DNA from: Phoronis pallida
Lineage: Eukaryota > Phoronida > Phoronidae
Assembly (NCBI GenBank): GCA_028565715.1
Contig: JAOXYC010067785.1
Location: forward strand, 1-14,497
Reading direction: 5' to 3'
Length of the DNA: 14,497 nucleotides
Below the pieces are notes generated by a model. That model was given only the letters and a program-made list of their open reading frames with translations, made no database searches and was not told the DNA's origin. Position numbers and translations under genes: made by a program. The stretch's first letter is position 1. Each line of letters starts with the position of its first letter. This document shows positions 1 to 10,700 of this stretch, in pieces.

Positions 1-849
1 ACAACGTCATTCTTTTTTCATCTCCGTCTGAAACACATTGGAGGCATTGAGAGTATGTCACCGGAAGCAGAAGTTACGGTCACATGACTTTCATTCCCTA
101 TTGTGAATGAAACTGTCAGTCAGTGGCCAGTTCGCTTGGTTTTAAATTTGTCAAGTCTATTGAGCGGTAACTTTCGAAAACCCTCTCATACGAGAAGGGT
201 TTTTTCGCAAACAAAGATCTCAAAGACCCATTTACCATTTTTTTTTGAAATTTTTGACTCAGATCCATGTAAGTTATGTTCAACAAAGAATTCAAATACA
301 GAATTTCTAGCTTATTTGAATTTGATGCCCAAATTTCGATCAACAAGGAGACCGTCTCTTTTTATAATCTTATCCAAATGTGTATGAATAAATCAACATT
401 TGTTCTATTTTTTAACTTTTGCATCCTTTTTAATTTACAACTGGCTGAAGTTATTGACAGCTTATAAATGCTATAGTTGATTATAAACCCAAGATCATGT
501 GGGTTGAAGTAACAACTAGTTCCTGTCCACTCAAATGAGATGTGGACTTCCAGTCTCCAATCTTATCACACAATTATCCAAAGGAATGCCCCAAGCTTCA
601 AGACTTTTCTGTCATGTTGGATGTCATCTTCCATCCATAACTTCCTGGATAAATTTATAATTATGAGTTTATATTGAAATCAAATGAATGTCCATTATCT
701 TTTTACCAAAATGGCAAATTAATGATCGCAAATTAATCATTCGCTGTATTTGTCCCAACAGTAGACAGATCAGAAGTAAACAGGACCACATCTGCATGTC
801 AGGTTTTAATCAAGTTTTTACTGAAGAGATTACAGACCCACAATGACAA

Positions 850-970
850 CTGTACTATTTCACCAGTAAGTAACTGTTACTATTTCACCAGTAAGTAACT
901 GTACTATTTCACCAGTAAGTAACTGTACTATTTCATCAGTAAGTAACTGTACTATATCACCAATAAGTAT
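850..970. repeat. 24-bp tandem repeat, five units, each with a splice-donor-like core
   Basis: Five head-to-tail units start at 850, 874, 899, 923 and 947. The second has one extra base and the fifth is the most diverged. Each unit has the core TACTATTTCACCAGTAAG, so the first four contain GTAAGT (at 866, 891, 915 and 939) directly after a CA-rich acceptor-like run. It lies in intronic or unassigned sequence and looks like a minisatellite. The apparent minus-strand open frame over it is only a by-product of the repeat. Confidence 0.85.
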
Positions 971-1195
971 GTGCTGAAATCTTGATTCTGGACACCCATT
1001 CTCTCTTATCGCACATGCCACCAAAGGCGGCCCTGTAATGAATAGGACTGTGCCTCTCAATGTGTCGCGTTGTATTTCCAACAAAAACAATATGTGGCAT
1101 GGTGATGATTATAAAAAGAACTAGTTTCTGAAATGTTAGAAAATAGAAACCCTAAATATTATGAATCATCCAGGCTTGTTGATATGATAACTCTG

Positions 1196-1339
1196 TTCAG
1201 CTAAAAATTTAACATGACACTTTCGACACTCTCAACTGGTGTACACCTCGACTTGAGTTTGACCTCTAGCTTAACTCCTCATAGATTGGCGTTGGCGGCG
1301 ACCTCTGTTATGTTAAATTTTTATGTAAGTCCAGCTGAA
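1196..1339. mobile_element. Small inverted-repeat (MITE-like) element
   Basis: The left end at 1196-1220 (TTCAGCT, then AAAAATTTAACATGACA) is matched in reverse complement by the right end at 1306-1339, which carries about ten extra bases between the two blocks. The span is about 144 bp and has no transposase. This shape fits a degraded non-autonomous DNA transposon. No clear target-site duplication is visible, so a simple palindrome is also possible. Confidence 0.45.
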
Positions 1340-1594
1340 AAGAGTTATAACTCACCATTTGTGTTAGAAACGTTTTTTCCTCATAAGTATGATAAATACT
1401 TTGTGGTGGAAATACAATTAGGAGACTTGGGTTGGATTTCTTCTTGAAGGCATGGTTGGATGTGAGATATCTTTAGGTGGATCCATATATTATTTAATTC
1501 AAGCTTGTAACTGCATGATCATGTTCTCTTTCGGAGAATTTTAGCTTTTCTTGATTTCTCAGAAAACCTTATAATGCTGAATTTTTGTTTTCAG

Positions 1595-1715
1595 AAATAC
1601 CTGATGATGCTGATCCAGGGCCTCTGTAAGGCCCGCCCCTGCCTCCCCAAGTCTGATGTACTCACATTCACAGCCATGTTAAAATCAGCCAACCTGCCCC
1701 CCTCAACAAAAACAG
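1595..1715 (+). CDS. UBR4: UBR4 exon 1 of window
   Basis: The acceptor TTTTGTTTTCAG precedes AAA TAC CTG, read in phase 0; the donor is CAG/GTAAGT at 1716, leaving phase 1. It encodes about 40 residues beginning KYLMMLIQGLCKARP and ending in ANLPPSTKT. The amphipathic helix pattern fits the UBR4 scaffold, and the proline-rich end looks like a surface loop. The 121-nt length and both splice sites are strong. The exon is the first I can place; the frame upstream of it is still open to 1574 but that stretch is acceptor tract. Confidence 0.85.
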
Positions 1716-4700
1716 GTAAGTCAAGAAAACATATTTTTGTTTTAATGCTCATTTCATCATACTTGACCCTTTGACCTCAATTTAGTGGTGCATAATTTAC
1801 TTCAGTATCCTATCTTTTAATTGAATGTTCTTTTTGCCATATCAGCTTTGTTTTGGCTCTTGGCCCTTATGTTTTCATGGGTCTGATTATAATTTCAGAA
1901 CGGAACCTTTAAGAACTCAATTTCGAATAAATTGTGTGGTATTATAGTATGCAACTCTTTGAATTTGTTAGTCTTCAAGAATCTTATATTTTTGCAATAT
2001 TTTTTTATATTTTTTTCTGTTCAAGTTATAAAACCTCAAACATAACCATTTCCGATTGTGAGATAAAATTTGTCAATAAAAATGTTTAACATTTTACATA
2101 CAGATATGGACCCAGTCTCTAAAAAGGAGCCAAAGCGACCACGCATTGACACCAGCTCTGAGATGTTTGATCACATGACCTCAGTTTTTGGTGACACGAG
2201 TGCTGGGAGTCGTGACCAGCTTAGCATCAAGACAAGTCTTAACATGGATGGTGACCTGACTATATCCCATATTGTGGATACATCCGAGGAGATATCCGCA
2301 TTGATGTCAGCGCGTAACACACTCACACTACAGGAAATTCATGGTATAAAGTCTTATATAGGAGTCTGAAATGTGTGTCTGTTGTTTATACAAATGCACA
2401 GTTTTGATCTGATCAGTTCCTAATTTTATCAGGTGATACCTTTAGTCACTGAGCTCATCATAGTCAAATCTTTAATCATGGGGTGTGAATGTGGGGAGCA
2501 CATGCACACCCCAAAGCATGTAAGAAAGGTATGGGACCAAGTCTAAATTTGTTTTGCGCAAATAAACTCTTCCATTTTGTCGTTTAGAAAAATTACAGTT
2601 TTGCTGAATTGAACGATCATTACAGAAGTGTGCAGTTTGCTTCTTAATCATTATTCATTTCCAGCTCTGTTGGTTTGAGGAATGTCACTTTAGTGATTTG
2701 CCCAAACCAACACATCGGACCATCCAGTGTGGGATTTTCATGATGTTACAATTGGGAGTATGACCTCGAACAATTTAGCTTACCCAACTTGGCAACTATA
2801 AGTCTTATGATTGTTTAAAAGGTCATTAATAAAGCAGTGTGTCAATGAGTTTTTTAATTTTGATAGTCTTTAGCAAATCTTGTTATTTTGTTCCTCAGGC
2901 AGTGACGTTCTATTGGATGTGTGCGCCAAGTTACCACATCTTGCTCGCTTCATGACATCATACCAGGAGGCAATGGCTGGATCGGCATTTCAGTTGCCTA
3001 GCAACGTCACAGACGCAGTCACAGTGCGCAGCAGGTAAAATACTTGACTAATCTTTTTTACAAGAGGTTGTTCCTGCTACAATCCATAACTAGTATGTCT
3101 TGTGTGTTACTCAAGAGTTGAACGTTTATTTTCCAAATTTTAGAGAATAGTTTTGAGTGCAATAAAATCTCTTCACAAAAAAGAAATGGTATTTATTATA
3201 CAAAGCCAGGGCAATATCAACATATATTGGGTACAGCACATTTCTAAAGTGCATCATTCTAATGACGATAAAAAGGTTATAAAAAGGCCGATCGCCAGCG
3301 TTAAAACAGTAAAATTCATGTAAATGTCACTCTTGTGCTGACGTGATAAAAACGATTTAAAATCCAGAGCTTTCGAACGTGTATTCTGTTCTGACTTGTG
3401 AGTGCATTTCTGTTCATTGTAAATTGTAACGCCATTGAGAAAGAATACACATTCAAAAGCTCTTAGAGATTTTAAATCGTTTTTATCACGTCAGCACAAG
3501 AGTGACATTCACATGTATTTTGATGATAAAAAGGATTAAACTAAATAAAATCCTAATTGTTGATTACCAGATGATAAAATAGATTATTAATTAAATGACA
3601 TTCATTCTACACTAGTCATTTTGGATAATCTTTTCCAAAATTTTTCAATGTATTTATCCGGAAAAAGACAGCTGATTGTCATTAAGTCTTGGCTTATAAA
3701 TCCCCTCAATTGGTTTACAGTGTGCATTCAGTATTGAATGACATCTCCATTGTGTGGAGGGCATTCTCGCTACCAATACTCGAGCCCCTCACCTCCAAGC
3801 GTCTAGACAAGGTGGTTGCCGTGGCAATGAGCTGTCTCTATGCAGCACTGGCGGTTGCCTCTAGCAACGCAATTCTCAATCTTGCTCATGCGGCACAACT
3901 GAAAGGAATCCCAAGTGGAAAGGAGGACGAAATTGAAAATTCCGCTACCAGTATAATCCAAAGAGCGGTAAGTGGATTTTTCACAAGATATTTCAAATTT
4001 GTCTTTTTATGTCAAATTTTATCATTGGTAAGACATATTTTAAAACCTGGTTAGTGCATATATCGCATGGAGTAGTTTGATATGGATATGGATATTTTGA
4101 CAGGGTAAAAAATGCTTTTACAGGTGTCTTGCCGTTTCATCTGAAATGTCAATGTTACAGTTAAAATTGAAGAATATGGTATTATATTCTCCTAATAGGA
4201 AGTTTGAATGCTATTTATGGGCAATACTCTTAATTGTGAATAATTGATTATAAGAGGGAATGGTAACTTGCAAATGTATTAATTTGACCTATATTTTTCA
4301 GTTGGAAGTGTTCAACTCTGTAAGCCTTGCAATACGGAATTCAACAAGAGCTGGTGGCCAGGTTTGTGTTTGTTACATCTTTTTGAAGCTAAGGGAATCC
4401 CAAAATTCCACCTCTCACTGAAGCGTAAAGTTCATCAATGACTTTGATGAAAATGAAGGTCATAATCTTTTGTGAGAAGAGCAGCAAATGTTTTACTACG
4501 TCTTTTTACCTCTTAAGTAAATAAACTGTAATTATGCTTTTACTGGCTGAAAGTGATACATTTTGGAAAGTTCCTAGTTCATTTTCGAATATTTCTGTCT
4601 TTTCAAAATGAATATATTGTAATGTCCTATGCATGATTTTAATTTGTCTTATTACCATTCAATCGTACAGCATCTCCAGAACTTTCACCTGATTGGTGCG

Positions 4701-7700
4701 TGGTGCTTACTACGTGGTTTACAACACGTGCTCACATTTACTCCATCAACCATCGCTGACAAGTTTCGCGCACGTACAGACAGCAAGGGTATGAGCAGCA
4801 CAGCGACATCTGGTGGTGGAAAAGTGAAGGACGGTACTCAAACTGGAGGGTCGACAAAAGTGAAGGATGCTTCTGGCAGACCAACATCAGCAAAGAAGTA
4901 AAGACTTGAATAATGATAGAGTCCTTAGAATGGCGAATCTCTTTGATTTTGTAAATTTCCATGTTGAGTATCATTGGCCGTCTCTTTGACAAGATCTTGC
5001 CTTTGATTTGGATTGCCAAAAAATTTGGGTGTGCTTGTAAACGAGTTAATTATTTGTGTTTACAAGCCAAATAACAAGATTGTTTTGAAATTGAAATAAG
5101 GGGTGGCGTATGTAACCATGAAACTCAAGGTGACCTTTTTAGTGACCTTTGATCTCTTTTGAATTTCAGCCTGCATGGTTTTGGTGTGTTCTGCGTGGCC
5201 CTGGCTTCACAGGCTGTTGAACTACTTACTGGACTAATGGAGGATGTCGCAATTGAGAGTATGAGTGTGATGGTAACATTTTATTTTTTAACCTGGTTTA
5301 ATCTTGGGCAGTGCTGTCTTCTCAATATTCAAGTAATATTTCTAAAAGGGTATTTGCTTTCTATTTGCATTTTCTAATTCTGAATTTGATATTATTCTGT
5401 TTATTTTTTACAAGGTGATCATTTTCCCTTGTTAAACTTTCTTCAACCTCTATATTGTTATGTGAATGATTTGAATAAAATTGTTTTTTTTGACTGCATT
5501 TTAATTTAATAATGTTATAAAATTCAGTCAACTGGTGTGAAGCACAGATTTAAAGATTTTCCAAAAATATTTAAAGAATATTTTAGATGGTTCATCTTAT
5601 TTGCAGGTGAGCCCAGAGACATCAATTAAAGAGATCAGTATAGATGCATCCTACAATGCTTGGCAGAGAGTCAGAATACTGTTAGGCTGTCTTGACCTAT
5701 CAACACTACTTTACACTGTACTGTCAGTTAGTTACAGAAAGGTGGGTATATTAAGTTTTTGTGTTCCCACTTCTTTGTTTACCATTTCATCCCTGTTAGT
5801 ACAGGAAATTAAATAATGGAAAACAAACCCAATGGGCACCAGAGTTCTTACCGTGAATGCATTGGTTCATGCATCCTATCTGTTCAGACCTTTATCAAAT
5901 TTCTTTTTTTGATAAAGATAAGGATTCATGATTCTCATTTGTCATTTCAGGCCACGTCACTGTGCAAGCCTGGGTGTGGTGAGGGAGAATGCGAGTCAAG
6001 CAGTTCATCAGACTCCAACACATATTATGAAGATGATTTCAGCAGTTCTGATGATAGTAGTGATGGTATATTACATAACATAATAATTTGTCTATGTTGC
6101 AATCAAAAAGAAAACAAGACTTTTAAAAACCATCCTGACTAGTTTCGCAGTTAGCACCTTGTTGTCAACTAGTCAGAATACAACAGTATGGTTTTTCAAA
6201 GTCTTGTTTTCTTTTTGATTGCAACATGGACAATACTAAGTACTTGAAAGTTTTTTCGACATTCTTTTTTATAATTTGATATCAAAAGACTAGATATATG
6301 TCATGGAACAAGTTGTTTTTCCAATGACTTTATCATTTCTGTTCAGATGGACATTAATTTGAGATATGAAAAAAGTGACCAAGAAAACTCGCGTGTGAAA
6401 TATTGTTCATCATATTTACAGAATGAGGACTAGTTTACTTCGAAAACGCAGGATTTCTTTTTTTTTCTTTACTGCTTGTACTCAAATCAACAGGTTGACA
6501 CATGCAACCTATCTAGCATCTAGCTCAAAACGGCCACTTCTTATTGGCTAATTATGACATGACATGCCCAGAAGTTTATCTTGAAACTCAATCCCACATC
6601 TGCTGCTCTGCATACAACCTGGATTTCCAAACTTGACTCAATTTAGTTTTAGTAATTTTGAAAGCCAATTGATACAAGGAGAGATTTTACTGAAATCCTG
6701 GCCTACAATATCAGTTTGACCATCTTTCATATTTTCAATATTAGAGTCGGGCCATGAAACAATTTTCAAAAACATTTTGCGCAGTTGGGGGAATTGGGTC
6801 ACGTGATGTGATCAAAATAGTTGCTGGAACAGCTTAATAATGACTTATAATGTCTTTCATGTTGTTTTATGAAATTTCAGATGATGGATCAGACTCAATT
6901 CTCGGACACTGGTTTGAAGACATTGTCTCACCGTCTGAGAACAAAAAAGATGGCTCCCTCCAAACTCCCAGCATGCAACGTTCTCCTATACCTGGTGGAA
7001 AGCGAACTCGTCATCTAAGTGGTTCAGACGCACCCAACTTTGTCCCTGACAAGAAAAGCCCTGAAGGGGTTGGTGTTTCTAAACCATTTGTTTACTTGCA
7101 CAATGTTATAAAAAGGTTGCAGATTTTGATAATTCCTTTTATGGGATATGAAAATGTTTATAATAGAACATGACACTTCATTAATAAAAGTGACTGTCTC
7201 CGCGTTGTTTGCGAAATGAATTTGCTAAAAAACACTATCGTTCGACAGATTGGATTGTTTTAGGAACTTTTCGTAAATTTGACAATTTTACATGCAACAG
7301 TTTTCTTGTAACTTTGAGAAGTGTTATTAAATCAACCAGCATACCTATGACACGGACTTGCAAGTCTGAATTGTGAATGAATGACATAGTACCACGTGAA
7401 GCTCGATGTCTAGCTGGCGGGCCTTTGAAGATGCTGAGTATTGACCACGCCCTGTCTGGGTTAACATTTCTTGAATTTTGGTCGTTAATTAATGTTAACA
7501 TTTTACTTTCAGTTTATTTGCCTTGCTGGAGACATACTCAAATTCATGAGTCGTCATTTCTTGGCTTCAAAATGTCAACATGTCAAACAATATCTCACGT
7601 AAGTATTCTTTACGTATTACACATAGTTGAATCATCATCTTTTAGTGGAAATTGTCCAGAGGTCTAGCTAGCTTGTAAAGGCATAAGATTAGAAGCCACA

Positions 7701-10700
7701 ATTCTCACAAAATGAGATTTTGAGAAGTGTTGTAAAATGCGGGTTAAAGAACAACAATTTATCATCTAGTGTTCAAAATGTGTTTAAAAACAATGGTCAA
7801 CGTCAAGCAATAGTTGGGTACACGGTAAGCCACTGTATGCTTCTCAGGGAGTTGATGGTCTGGATAACGAGGTTGGATATTTTAACACGCTTTCAAGTTT
7901 TAATATAGAAAGATATGTGCTATAGAAACTGGATATTAGGTTTAAAATTTTAGTAATGTTGCTTAATAAAAAATCGCACACACAATCCAAATAAATATTG
8001 ACTTCTTAGTTCTAGAAACGAGCGTTTTATCTGCCATTGATAATAAGTGTTTCACTTACAGGAAGACTGCAAATGAAGGTCACATGGTCTGTGTTGCTCA
8101 GGTGACTAAAGAGGCTGATCGTAATCAGTGCGCTGCCAAGCAAAGTAAGTGAAATATCTGGATTGACTGCCTTAGAAATTGAGTTTTGAAAGTCTGTGCT
8201 TGCATTTTCATCGGATAGCTCTGAGCTATTGCATGTTGACATTGTGATTTGTATGTCTAATAAAAGAAGACATTAGAACTCATTTTTCACTTCAGTTGAT
8301 TCTTCACTGTAATGCCTGCTGCAGGTCATATGATTATAAACTCCATCATTCTCCAGATTTTATCTGTTCATTAATACCTGTTTTTGATTCTCCTGATGCT
8401 ATATCATTGATATTATATTCATAATGCTCCACACCAATTGACCTTTTTGACATTTTTTCAAATTTTCAAGAAATAAGAAAAATATCCAAAAAATGAGACA
8501 CGTTTTAGTTAACAGACTTGTAACAATCAATTGCAAGTGATTTTACTTTTTTCTTAAAATATTTGAAAAAATGTCAAAAATGGCCAATCGGTGTGTAGCA
8601 CCACCTTTAAACATGTTTCACCCCAGTTTATGATCATTTGCAGGTGCTATGTTTCACGACTTCTCCTCAGCCCTGGCTACATTCACACACACTCTGATAT
8701 CCAGTGAGATACTCAGTGACAAGTTACAGGTAATAATTGTCCTTCTTTATTAGTTATCTGAATCAATCTGTCAACAATGGCCTCAAATAAATGTATGGCA
8801 ATATTCAGTAACTTATACATCAATCTAGAGAAACTAGAATATTCAACTCTCATTTTCAGGTGTGCATTTGTTTTTGCATTAACTCGTTTATTGTAATGTT
8901 TTTGTTTTTTGAGAATCTGTGTTCAATTCTTTTAAGTTAAGTTAATTGGCAATTTAGATTACATTGATAGCCCAGCTTCTTGTATGAAAATCATCCACCT
9001 CAAAGTTTGATATTGATTAATTTTGTTTCTCCTAGGACTCACTGTTGTCATTGCTTGGTGTTAATCCAACTGCCACAGGTCAGTGGCCACTATCTATTCA
9101 ATCCCGTACTCTGGCTGTTCTGCTGGAAGTTATTCTTCTTCGACAACAGAGGGAGCGACTAGCACAGTTACTCAAAAGTCGAACTGAGGCGGCGGTGATC
9201 AATATCTGGATGCGCTTCATAACATCGCTGAAGTCTGTCATCTTGAATGGGGAGAGTGATTACGAAGGTATGCGAAAAACTGGGAAAGTAAGGGCAGGAG
9301 GATATTACGGATGAGCACTCTATTGATACATATATTCTAATAGTATGTATTAAAAGAGTCGATACTGTGTGACATAGTGTGTGACATAGTGTATGTCGCT
9401 GTACTTCATCTGTACCGAAAGGTATCTATCTCAACTATTATTATTTACAGAATGATTGTCAATATTATCCCCCTACCTGTCCGTAATTCTACTCACATGT
9501 TAAGGCTCTTTCCTTATAAAGAAGTCTATTCTTCTCAGTCGAGCCAACTGTGTCATCATTGTAGCTGAGCTCATTCTATTATCTAAACTTCCACTTTCAG
9601 ATGTCAATGTTGAACACCTCCAAGTGCTTGTGTTCCTGTTTCATGGACTTCCACTCCTGCAGAAGAAGTCTATTCTTCTCAGTCTAGCTAACTGTGTGAT
9701 CATCGTAGCCGAGCTCGACCGTGCTAGACTAGAGAGGCTCGCTCCCCTACCACTGTCACGTCTTGTGCTGATTATTGACTACTTATTGCGCAACTTTTAC
9801 GACCCCTCGCCCGATCTCATGACACAGGTGGGTAGATCTTTATCATTTCTGAGTGGGCACGATTCAACACAATTCATCAATTAGGTGTTTTGTATTATGT
9901 GAAAGATTGGTAGTCTAGAAGTAAAACACCAGCACATGAAATGCGGGAGACTTGGGTTCGATTCCCGGTCGAGAGTTCCATATTTTTCTGTCTTTACAAA
10001 AATAAATTCTAATAAGTCTTAGGAAAAAAACAACAAAGAAACTCTGCAATGTATTAACAATTAAGTCGAAATTATGTTTGTCTCATACATAATTGAACTG
10101 TTCGATGACTTCAGGTACAAGCAAATCTGTTTGTCATACCAAGCGGAGGGAAGATGGAAGACTGTGAGAAGAGCTCATCTTCAAATGTTCTGCACTTTAC
10201 ATGTCGGGAGGTGGAGGAAAGTTACTGGAAGAGCTTGTCGTCTGCTTCTGAAGGAAGTCAGAATGGTAGGTCAATTTAACTATCAGATAAACAATCTGAA
10301 TTTCTCCATGTTTGGCACTTTGGATATTTGGTCTTTGGCTTGTGTTTTAGTGTTATTTTTGAACAAGATGTTATTCAGTTAAAGTAGTAGTAGGTTGTTT
10401 TGTTAAAAAATAAAGATTTAAATCAATAAATAAAGTTTTATTACCGAGACCAAATTCAAATGTTCCTTTTCCTCAAATGATAGTACAAAAAGTGTTAATT
10501 TTATGAAAGATTCTCTTCAATGCTAAAACATTTCCATTGATTCTTGTTTCCAGAATCCGGCATGTGTCCACGTTTCTACAACCTCGGCACCAACAACGTC
10601 AACACACAGGACAACCCCAGAGTAGACGGACTGGCCTGTAGTTTCCTCCTGGGAACCCCGGACATCTTGGATTACACATCCTTCTACAAGTCTTGTATAA

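Larger units (their letters stand above)
1..1594. other. Upstream intron or unassigned sequence before exon 1
   Basis: I find no coding exon that joins in phase 0 to exon 1. The stretch is AT-rich and contains an imperfect hairpin at about 178-203 (AAAACCCTCTC facing GAGAAGGGTTTT), a 24-bp tandem repeat (850-970) and an inverted-repeat element (1196-1339). An open stretch at 1214-1447 overlaps that element and shows no recognisable protein. A donor-like GTATGT at about position 54 could end an upstream exon, but the only compatible frame has a nearby TGA. Confidence 0.6.

Noticed and set aside
1-60. Upstream UBR4 exon ending at the GTATGT near position 54
   Set aside because: The frame needed to join exon 1 in phase 0 has a TGA close to the donor and no nearby acceptor; the evidence is too weak.
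860-1090. Minus-strand gene with a repeated EIVQLLTG peptide
   Set aside because: The peptide repeat simply reflects the 24-bp tandem repeat; the unit length is a multiple of three, so any frame without a stop stays open.
1214-1447. Separate small gene, 77 codons
   Set aside because: It lies over an inverted-repeat element, has no recognisable product, and no splice sites link it in frame to exon 1.
7235-7501. Minus-strand open frame, 88 codons
   Set aside because: It is within a UBR4 intron, no family is recognised, and it has no matching splice or promoter context. It may be a repeat fragment.
9904-9980. Functional tRNA gene
   Set aside because: B-box is good but the two ends do not pair as an acceptor stem and the anticodon arm is poor.
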